This document shows positions 1-6,400 of a stretch of DNA of 11,676 bases, piece by piece. The position numbers and the translations under genes are program-made. How positions within the stretch are numbered: position 1 is the first letter of the stretch; the number at the start of each line of letters is the position of its first letter. The DNA lies in the NCBI GenBank assembly GCA_964610885.1, contig CAZSWR010000101.1, positions 1 to 11,676 on the forward strand, written 5' to 3'. Below the pieces are notes generated by a model, which saw only the letters and a program-made list of their open reading frames with translations, had not been told where the DNA came from and did no database searches. The DNA is from CAZSWR01 sp964610885 (GTDB taxonomy: Bacteria; Bacteroidota; Ignavibacteria; Kapaibacteriales; UBA2268).

Positions 1-55
1 ATGAATGCCAATGGATTCTTCACTTCGTTCAGAATGACCCTTTTGAGACAGCCCC
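1..55 (+). repeat. MITE-like dispersed repeat, half copy cut by the window edge
   Basis: This is one end of the same element found complete at 2443-2574. It ends at 40-55 with the 16-base terminal repeat CTTTTGAGACAGCCCC, identical to the right end of the second copy. The whole 55 bases match the reverse complement of 2443-2496 with about four differences, including one single-base indel. The core around 16-38 is of the 'ATTCTTCACTTCGTTCAGAATGAC' type, known as a frequent dispersed sequence in many bacterial genomes. The left half of this copy lies outside the window. Confidence 0.8.
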
Positions 56-274
56 TCACATTTTGTATTATTACGAAAGAAAGAAATCCTTTTTCATAAT
101 ATTATACTTAACTGTACCCACACAAAATTGCGAAGACCCAAAAATTATTACCACCCTCAATGGTTCGCACTCAGATTCAAGCAAAAAAACTCCTTGGAAT
201 TCCCACCAAAAAGCAATAAATTGTTTGCGCTTTCGATTGATAAATAAAGATTTGCACAAATCTACGAGTTACAA

Positions 275-2353
275 ATGAAACGAGTCGCATTTCTCTTTCT
301 GATTCTCTTTATATTATTCAATTGCATCGCGAGTTCGCAATGGAAACTTGTGGGCAATTATTACTTTGGTAGGAATACTTATACGCTTCTTGCAAAGGGC
401 CAGTATTTATTTGCCGGCACAGACTATGGGCTATTCCGGTCAAGCGACCTCGGCCGCACATGGACGCAGGACGGATACTGGACTCTTGGACAGTTCAGAG
501 TCAAATCCATAGTCGAAATTGGCGACAAACTCATCGCCGGAAGCGAATCGAAGGGCGTTTACTGTTCAAGCGACTTAGGGAATACATGGGCCAAAAAAGG
601 CACTGATTTGGACACACTCCTAATTTGTACAATGATTGTTTGGAAAGATACAATCTTCGCCGGAACGAATCACGGGGTTTATATTTCAACCGACGAAGGC
701 GATTCGTGGCATCCGCGGAATATCGGAATTGAAAACTTTACCGTATTGTCCATAATTGGAAGCGAAGAATACATCTACGCAGGGACTGATGGCCGTGGAT
801 TCCTTCGTTCGAGCGATGGAGGCATTAGCTGGGAAAGAAAAAACGAAGGCTTGCGTTCGGCGCTCACCAGCGACAGAACCACACTTTACGCAGTAGCTCG
901 GCAGGGTTCAAGGCTCTTTGCGGGTTCATACAATTCCTATTTCTACTCGGACAACAATGGTGACTCGTGGACTGAAAGGACTATCGAGGGATACGAAGGA
1001 TACGACAGATCGATTACTGCAATATTTGCCACAGACAGCATCATCTACTTCGGTGCAATTGGGCAGGTGCTCTGCTCCAAAGATAATGGCAACTCTTGGC
1101 ATTCATCGGGAGGCAATACAATCGAAAGCCACGTTACAGTATTCTGTTCGGATGGACCGTTCCTCTATGCTGGCGGCTCAGATTATGGAGACATTTTCTA
1201 CAAAGTGGATACAAGCGAAGAATGGAATATTCTGAACACAAGGACCACGCGCTCTTACATCAGCTCTTTCCTTGCTTTTGATGACAATATGTTGTTGAAT
1301 ATGACTAATCATACCTTTAGCTCTTCCGATCGGGGCCGAACGTGGGCCGAGAAGAATAAAGATTGCCATCAGGCTTTTTATTGCTTTTACAGAATGGGTA
1401 ATGATATTTGGGGTGGGGCAATCGGAGGAATTTTTATCTCGACAGACAACGGAGTTAATTGGTTACCTCAAAATTCAGATTACCAATTTCAATATGTTGA
1501 GTTCCTCAAATGGCACAACGGCAAATTGTTTGCAGGAACCCTCTATGGCTTGATATCTTCGACAGACGACGGGCAAACGTGGACAACACTAAGGACCGAT
1601 TCCACAGGAATTTACGATGCTACAGATATTGCTTTCGATTCGGATCGAATCTACGTCCGCACGGAACGCTGGGGATTTTACGAGTCGTTCGACGATGGGA
1701 CCACATGGACAAGTACGAAATTCGGACTGGATTCTGTTGAATTAACATGCGGAAGCTCCCCACATAGCGATTCTTTCGTGCTTGTGCTCGGCGATACGCT
1801 CGGGAAGAGGTTCTCTTACGATTATGGCCGGACATGGTCGGATTTCCATCCAGAAATCAATAATTTCTACACAGATTGCTATTTAATATCCGGCAACGCG
1901 CATTTCTATGGCACCGATTTGGGCGTTTTCCTTTCGAAGGACAATGGCATGTCTTGGAGTTTCGAAGGAAATGGCCTGCCGACTTTCGAGTCTTGGTCTG
2001 CCAAACTATCCGGATTATACTTATATGGAGATACAATTTATCTGACCACCGGCGAAGGCCTTTTCAAAGCAAGCCTTGGAGATTTCGGTATCAATCCCAC
2101 AGAAAATATTCCAGATGATAGAACAGAGTTTGAATTGTATCCCACTCCAACTGACAATGTGCTTTATTTGAAAATTCCGCTCAATACGGCCCGTGATTCA
2201 CGTTTCGAAATTCTCGATATTCTCGGCTGCTGCATTAAATCAGGAACGATTCCAATCGGAGACAATGAATGCCGTATTTCATTGGACGGATTACTGCCTG
2301 GTATTTATTTCGTTAAGTTGAACGGACAAACAAAAAAATTTGTAAGAATCTGA
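275..2353 (+). CDS. Secreted Asp-box (BNR/sortilin-like) beta-propeller protein with T9SS sorting domain
   Basis: A 692-residue protein that is probably exported and released or anchored at the cell surface by the type IX secretion system. Residues 1-21 form a Sec signal peptide: K-R, a hydrophobic stretch rich in F, L and I, then a small-residue site near ASS. The body holds twelve Asp-boxes of the form S-x-D-x-G-x-x-W, starting near residues 56, 98, 138, 179, 225, 268, 350, 389, 429, 471, 514 and 554. They are spaced about 40-46 residues apart, as in stacked propeller blades. One expected box near residue 310 is degenerate. Residues 617-692 match a type A T9SS tail, with FELYPTPTDN, a beta-sandwich core, LLPGIYFVKL and a final basic KKFVRI. 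The start is chosen because it gives a clean signal peptide; no clear Shine-Dalgarno precedes it. The ligand or enzymatic role is unknown. Similar proteins are usually annotated as 'T9SS type A sorting domain-containing protein' or as a photosystem II stability-like propeller. MITE-like repeats lie on both sides. Confidence 0.9.
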   Translation: MKRVAFLFLILFILFNCIASSQWKLVGNYYFGRNTYTLLAKGQYLFAGTDYGLFRSSDLGRTWTQDGYWTLGQFRVKSIVEIGDKLIAGSESKGVYCSSDLGNTWAKKGTDLDTLLICTMIVWKDTIFAGTNHGVYISTDEGDSWHPRNIGIENFTVLSIIGSEEYIYAGTDGRGFLRSSDGGISWERKNEGLRSALTSDRTTLYAVARQGSRLFAGSYNSYFYSDNNGDSWTERTIEGYEGYDRSITAIFATDSIIYFGAIGQVLCSKDNGNSWHSSGGNTIESHVTVFCSDGPFLYAGGSDYGDIFYKVDTSEEWNILNTRTTRSYISSFLAFDDNMLLNMTNHTFSSSDRGRTWAEKNKDCHQAFYCFYRMGNDIWGGAIGGIFISTDNGVNWLPQNSDYQFQYVEFLKWHNGKLFAGTLYGLISSTDDGQTWTTLRTDSTGIYDATDIAFDSDRIYVRTERWGFYESFDDGTTWTSTKFGLDSVELTCGSSPHSDSFVLVLGDTLGKRFSYDYGRTWSDFHPEINNFYTDCYLISGNAHFYGTDLGVFLSKDNGMSWSFEGNGLPTFESWSAKLSGLYLYGDTIYLTTGEGLFKASLGDFGINPTENIPDDRTEFELYPTPTDNVLYLKIPLNTARDSRFEILDILGCCIKSGTIPIGDNECRISLDGLLPGIYFVKLNGQTKKFVRI

Positions 2354-2362
2354 TAGTCGAGG

Positions 2363-2388
2363 GGCGAATGCACGGCGTGCCGTGTCCT
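2363..2388. repeat. Short GC-rich hairpin after the propeller gene
   Basis: About ten bases after the stop codon, CACGG (2371-2375) pairs with CCGTG (2380-2384) around the loop CGTG, inside a GC-rich island in otherwise AT-rich DNA. No T-run follows, so it is not a convincing intrinsic terminator. It resembles the GGGGCGAATGCACGGC...GCCGTG type of dispersed repeat seen in some Bacteroidota-like genomes; that resemblance is from memory. Confidence 0.35.
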
Positions 2389-2442
2389 ACTATTTGCACG
2401 CATAAGCGAGGGCATTTGTTCGGGGAAATTTATAAAATGTAG

Positions 2443-2574
2443 GGGGCTGTCTCAAAAGCGTCATTCTGAACGTAGTGAAGAATCCATGCCATTCATAAGT
2501 CATTGCTGAATATGGATGTTTCACTTCGTTCAACATGACCAATAAACAGTTTTTGGGACTTTTGAGACAGCCCC
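2443..2574. repeat. MITE-like element, complete 132-bp copy with 16-bp perfect terminal inverted repeats
   Basis: The ends are exact inverted repeats: GGGGCTGTCTCAAAAG at 2443-2458 and its complement at 2559-2574. The interior is also imperfectly palindromic. Bases 2459-2486 and 2513-2540 match at about 22 of 28 positions when one is reversed and complemented, so most of the element could fold into one long hairpin. It has no coding capacity, so any movement would need a transposase from elsewhere. No convincing target-site duplication is visible. The half copy at 1-55 matches its left half in inverse orientation. Confidence 0.8.
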
Positions 2575-2655
2575 TTAAAACAACATATCGAACCCCTACG
2601 TTATACCCACATAAAACGATATAGAACCAATATTATTCTTTCTTTCTGCTCAATT

Positions 2656-2680
2656 CGTATTGACACTTGATGACAATACG
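2656..2680. promoter_or_regulatory. Candidate operator: 25-bp hyphenated palindrome over the -35 of the AAA-M41 gene
   Basis: CGTATTG at 2656-2662 and CAATACG at 2674-2680 are perfect 7-base inverted arms. CA (2664-2665) and TG (2671-2672) add two more inner pairs, giving 9 matched pairs of 12. The palindrome covers the TTGACA box and most of the promoter spacer, a typical position for a repressor site. The GTATTG half-site recurs in the region upstream of the WYL regulator. A regulatory role is inferred. Confidence 0.45.
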
Positions 2681-2688
2681 TGTGTTAT
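2660..2688 (+). promoter_or_regulatory. Sigma70-like promoter of the AAA-M41 gene
   Basis: TTGACA at 2660-2665, a 17-base spacer, then TGTTAT at 2683-2688 form a good -35/-10 pair. This predicts a transcript start near 2695. A ribosome binding site AAAGGA (2715-2720) lies six bases before the ATG at 2727, making this one of the few well-formed expression signals in the window. Confidence 0.55.
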
Positions 2689-2726
2689 TTTTGCTGTTGA
2701 ATGTTTGACAATTCAAAGGAAACAGT

Positions 2727-4757
2727 ATGAAAATCTCGGCAGAAAAGCAAGCAGAAATAGCAGAAAAGCATCAGAAATTGAGCAACGCACGCCACGTGCT
2801 TTCCTCGGAATTTGTCGGTATCGATAGCGTTATCGACGAGTTCCTGAGCGCATTCGAGCAGTGGTATTACTTTCCGGAATGCCAGACGAGGCCGGTGGTC
2901 ATCAATCTCTGGGGCCTGACGGGAACGGGCAAGACATCGCTTATCAAGCGAACGGTCGAACTGCTCGGGATGAGCGATCTCTACGTGCATCTGGACTCCG
3001 GCGAGTTCGCCCGCCACAGCGACCACTCGCTCAAGAGGTTTTTCAACGTTGATTTGAATGCCTTCAGTGGCCAATCCGTTTTGCTTTGCTTCGACGAGAT
3101 ACAACACGCCCGCACCATAGACGACAACCGCCACGAGGACGAATCCGCATCCTTGCGCTCGCTCTGGGAATTGCTCGACACGGGCATACTCACCACATTC
3201 GACGACATCAGTATGAATCTAACCAGGATTTCTGTCCGCACGAAAGCCCTACGCGATTCGCTACGGAAGGGCGCCAAGCTCTCGAAAGGCCGAATAGTCG
3301 AGCAGAAGGAATCTGTCGTCAGCGCTTACGACCGCTACGTGAACAATTTCTATTCAAACTTCAATAACCTTCGCGCCGAGAAAGAAGAAATCAGCCTCGA
3401 CGACCTGCTCGATTGGGACGACCTGCTCGAAACGCTTAAACCGAAATTCAAAGATATTAATTCGATCCAAGAATATGTGGCCGATTTCGACCTGCCTGAG
3501 CTGATAAATTTCCTCGAGAGCATCAACAATTGCCCGGTCAAGCAAGTGCAATTAGACCTTTCGAAATCGATTATCTTCATTGTGGGCAATCTGGACGAAG
3601 CCTACAATTTCAATTGCGACGTGGACCCGGACAAGGATCCCGACATATTCCGCCGCTTGAGCGAAGACATCTCCGTTACGACGATCAAGCAAGCCCTTCG
3701 GAACCGTTTCCGCAGCGAGCAAATATCGCGGCTGGGGAATACTCACATCATCTACCCGGCTTTCAGTTCAGCCGACTACCGCGAATTGATAAGGCGCGAG
3801 CTTGAAAAATCAGCCCAACGATTCGCAAAGAATATGCACATCAAACTATCGTTCACCAAAGCGCTCGAAGACATCATCTATTCGGAAAGCGTTTACCCGA
3901 CCCAAGGCGCCAGGCCCGTAATTGTGTCCGTCGGATTGCTGGTCGAATCGTATTTCGGCCGCATTGCAAACGATTTATTTTCGCGCGGGACGGACGCTGT
4001 GGAATTGATTTGGGACTTTGCCGATGGCCAATTCAATATCCGTGTGGCCGATTCGGATGGCAATGAAAGCCGCTTGGTTTACAAGCCAACGCTGAAGCTC
4101 GAAACCGCCCGCGAGCGTTTCTCCGACAATAGCCGTGCTTTGATCGCAGTCCACGAGAGTGGCCACGCAATTGTTGCGTCCGTCGTAACCGGCATTGCCC
4201 CCTTAAAAATCACTTGCAATTCTTCCGATAGCAATTCCGGCGGCTCGACACTTCTGAACCTGCCCGACGACCCAATCGAGACGCTCAGCCTGATCAAGGC
4301 CAGAATCATGACTTCTTTCGGTGGGATTATCGCCGAGGAACTCGTGTTCGGCCCCGAAAACGTCAGTACAGGCGCCCAATACGACGTGGCCCAGGCCACC
4401 GAAATGGCAGTATCGCTCGTCAAAGATTACGCGATGGGCAGCGTGGCCGGATACTTTTCTGTCCCGTCGGAGGGCCGAAACGATTGCCTGAGCGCGGGCG
4501 AAACGCAAGAGGCCGAGGCTCGGAACTTGCTGGCCGAATGCCACGCAAAGGCAAAAATGATACTGCTCGAAAACGATAAGCTGCTCCGCGAATTGGCTCG
4601 CCGATTGGCCACCAAGAGGCAACTCTACAAGCAAGATATCGAAGAAATTGTGCTCCGGCACACGGCGGATAAATCGCTCCGCGTGAATGGCTTCACCGAG
4701 AAGAACCACTTCTTCCGATTCCATGAAATGCTGTTCGGATACGATACAAATTTTTAG
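2727..4757 (+). CDS. Soluble Clp-type AAA+ ATPase fused to an FtsH-type M41 zinc peptidase
   Basis: A 676-residue predicted ATP-dependent protease. Walker A is GLTGTGKTS (63-71), Walker B is VLLCFDEI (118-125), sensor 1 is probably N288 in IIFIVGN, the arginine finger is likely R335 in SRLG, and sensor 2 is GAR (394-396). The DSGEF motif near residue 90 and the GARP sensor 2 resemble ClpB/ClpA second ATPase domains rather than the classical FtsH AAA domain. Residues from about 465 are M41-like: HESGH (476-480) gives two zinc ligands and the catalytic Glu, and D553 in STGAQYD fits the third ligand, about 73 residues later as in FtsH. FtsH's two N-terminal membrane helices are absent, so the protein should be cytosolic. 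There are two oddities. About 110 acidic residues (about 157-280) are inserted between LLDTGILT and sensor 1, and the usual GYVG pore loop is missing. A WYL regulator follows 457 bases downstream. Substrates are unknown. Confidence 0.85.
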   Translation: MKISAEKQAEIAEKHQKLSNARHVLSSEFVGIDSVIDEFLSAFEQWYYFPECQTRPVVINLWGLTGTGKTSLIKRTVELLGMSDLYVHLDSGEFARHSDHSLKRFFNVDLNAFSGQSVLLCFDEIQHARTIDDNRHEDESASLRSLWELLDTGILTTFDDISMNLTRISVRTKALRDSLRKGAKLSKGRIVEQKESVVSAYDRYVNNFYSNFNNLRAEKEEISLDDLLDWDDLLETLKPKFKDINSIQEYVADFDLPELINFLESINNCPVKQVQLDLSKSIIFIVGNLDEAYNFNCDVDPDKDPDIFRRLSEDISVTTIKQALRNRFRSEQISRLGNTHIIYPAFSSADYRELIRRELEKSAQRFAKNMHIKLSFTKALEDIIYSESVYPTQGARPVIVSVGLLVESYFGRIANDLFSRGTDAVELIWDFADGQFNIRVADSDGNESRLVYKPTLKLETARERFSDNSRALIAVHESGHAIVASVVTGIAPLKITCNSSDSNSGGSTLLNLPDDPIETLSLIKARIMTSFGGIIAEELVFGPENVSTGAQYDVAQATEMAVSLVKDYAMGSVAGYFSVPSEGRNDCLSAGETQEAEARNLLAECHAKAKMILLENDKLLRELARRLATKRQLYKQDIEEIVLRHTADKSLRVNGFTEKNHFFRFHEMLFGYDTNF

Positions 4758-5214
4758 TTTCTTCTTTGAAATAGTCTCATGTCTCATTATATTTGAAATG
4801 ATTGTTCTATAATGTTGTGTGTGGGTACTGTACACAATCCCAATTTTATTGAATTGATAGAATCAAAATGATGTTTTACCGCGCGAGCGGTAGTTGTATT
4901 GCAGAGCATTGTTCGATCTTTTGGCATGATTTCGCGTGAGCGAATGTTTTATATGATCGGTCGATTCATGCTTAGTATTACATAACAACCGCTATGCGGT
5001 ATGACTTGCAAAGGGAAACCGACTACTACAATACAACAACCGCTAACGCGGTATCAATTCGAGAATTTTACTATTCTTGAAGTACTGTATTGAAGACAAT
5101 ATATATTGATTCGCCATTGAACCATATTCTCAGCATGCAATTCGTGAATATCAAATAATTGATGTATACCAACACAAATAATAATGGAACCGAATACAAA
5201 CTATATGATAAAAA
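4758..5214. other. 457-bp intergenic region between the protease and WYL genes
   Basis: AT-rich non-coding DNA holding the palindrome array described separately, a further small inverted repeat TATTG-AAGA-CAATA (5088-5101), and a GTACTGTAC palindrome (4825-4833). No intrinsic terminator with a T-run is obvious after the protease gene. No convincing -35/-10 pair stands out before the WYL gene. Its length and repeat content suggest the two genes are transcribed separately. Confidence 0.6.
4878..5052. repeat. Array of four short palindromes framed by a 24-bp inverted repeat
   Basis: Four mini-palindromes are seen: ACCGC-GCGA-GCGGT (4878-4891), TTCGC-GTGA-GCGAA (4931-4944), ACCGC-TAT-GCGGT (4988-5000) and ACCGC-TAAC-GCGGT (5039-5052). 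Their centres are about 53, 56 and 52 bases apart, close to five helical turns. The outer two extend to 24 bases: 4878-4901 is the inverted complement of 5029-5052 with 21 of 24 matches, each carrying the AACAACCGC/GCGGT type flank. The third copy has the same AACAACCGC flank. The array could be operators for the adjacent WYL protein, a small MITE with 24-bp ends, or REP-type dispersed palindromes. The sequence alone does not decide. Confidence 0.65.
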
Positions 5215-6243
5215 ATGAGAACACCAATGCCCAACAACGTTAACGACACCGCGCGGCAGGCCAAACACGCACTGCTTGCCTATAACTATATCGCAAATTC
5301 TCAGGGCAAAGTAACGCTTCGCGCCATTGCCGAGGCTCTCTATGCCGAGCTTGAGATTGATTCATCGCTTCTGCGCCGAGTGCAACGAATTGCAGACCTG
5401 CTCGTCGAAATGCAGTGGGTCTGCAAAGAGCGCCATCCGAAACGCGAGGGGAATCTATACTCCGCGACGGAAATCAACATCTTCGGCGTTGGCCAGCTGG
5501 CCATCAACCGAAGCCGTACCACTCTGGCGTACTATTTCCTGAAGGCATTTGCCGACCAATTCAACGAAACCGAGCTGTCGGGCGAATTCGATACATTGAC
5601 AAACGCAATCAAAAACGCATCGCCCGAAGGCAGCATCCCCGAAGAAGACCTGATGAACATCGTGCTGCCCGGACTGTTCGATTTCGGAATCAAGCCGAGG
5701 CTGCTCATTAATCTCCTCAAAGCGATTAACGAAAAGGATTGGTTGGAGATAAAATATATCAAGCAGGGAGACCTGGCCGAGAAAACAACGACGATCGCCC
5801 CGGCGATGCTTTCGATCTACGAAGGAGTTGTCTATCTGATTGCGTACAACCCGCACGCGATGAAATACCTAACATACTCTGTATATAATATAATCAGTTA
5901 CAGCGCAACCGAATACCAGGCCTGCCGCGTCCCGCCGTTCGACCGCGAGAAGCACCGCCGGGAGCGTTTTGCGGTCATCGACGGACCTCTTGCGAGGATA
6001 TCGCTCACTATTACGGCCGAAATGAGCAAGTATTTCGAGAATCGCCGGTGGCATCCCACGCAGTCCATTAACTACGACAAACAGGGGAATCTGGTGTTGA
6101 GCTTCGAGTCTCCGATCGCTGCAGACCTTGTCTCGTGGGTAATGCGATGGAGCGAAGCCATCATCGGTATCGAGCCGGTGGCGCTCAAATCGGCCGTCGA
6201 GGAAAGAATCCGGAGGTTTGCCGATGTTTTGAATATGAAGTAG
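5215..6243 (+). CDS. Winged-helix/WYL-domain transcriptional regulator
   Basis: A 342-residue regulator of the WYL superfamily. Residues about 15-75 form a predicted N-terminal winged helix-turn-helix (VTLRAIAEALYAEL, then LRRVQRIADLLVEMQWV). Residues about 165-232 fit the WYL ligand-sensing domain: INEKDWLEIKYI, then IAPAMLSIYEGVVYLIAYNP and YNIISY. Residues about 258-338 fit the C-terminal WCX extension. Known WYL regulators bind nucleotides or nucleic acids and act as repressors or activators; some, such as CapW and BrxR, control anti-phage systems. The start at 5215 has no visible Shine-Dalgarno, and an in-frame ATG at 5227 is an alternative. Its upstream region carries a palindrome array and half-sites resembling the palindrome at the promoter of the AAA-M41 gene, so it may regulate itself and that gene; this is inference. 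The next gene is convergent. Confidence 0.85.
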   Translation: MRTPMPNNVNDTARQAKHALLAYNYIANSQGKVTLRAIAEALYAELEIDSSLLRRVQRIADLLVEMQWVCKERHPKREGNLYSATEINIFGVGQLAINRSRTTLAYYFLKAFADQFNETELSGEFDTLTNAIKNASPEGSIPEEDLMNIVLPGLFDFGIKPRLLINLLKAINEKDWLEIKYIKQGDLAEKTTTIAPAMLSIYEGVVYLIAYNPHAMKYLTYSVYNIISYSATEYQACRVPPFDREKHRRERFAVIDGPLARISLTITAEMSKYFENRRWHPTQSINYDKQGNLVLSFESPIAADLVSWVMRWSEAIIGIEPVALKSAVEERIRRFADVLNMK

Positions 6244-6400
6244 CAAACTTCGTAGTCGGCCCCACAAAGAGATGTAAATGGCTGAAACAGAAATAGATGT
6301 GCCACATCCCGGACGCGCCGCATGGTTGTGTAAACATCTTATATTTATAGAGATAGAGAGGCGTTGCCATTTGGAATGGTAGTACAACTTTCGAAGCGAT

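Noticed and set aside
63..278. 71-residue open frame before the propeller gene
   Set aside because: AT-rich, no ribosome binding site, no recognisable motif, overlaps the true start and is countered by an equally long antisense frame over the same DNA.
2685..3134. 149-residue antisense frame over the start of the AAA-M41 gene
   Set aside because: It lies opposite a gene with clear Walker motifs and runs into its promoter; its residues match no family I recognise.
4203..4835. 210-residue antisense frame over the M41 domain
   Set aside because: Shadow of a strongly coding region; HESGH and zinc-ligand motifs support the plus-strand gene only.
4878..5052. CRISPR array suggested by regular 50-57 base spacing
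   Set aside because: The conserved unit is palindromic, changes orientation, varies in sequence and loop length, and no cas gene is present.
6244..6400. Bidirectional terminator between the convergent WYL and M50 genes
   Set aside because: Expected by layout, but only short pairs such as CCATT/AATGG were seen, with no stable GC stem or T-run.
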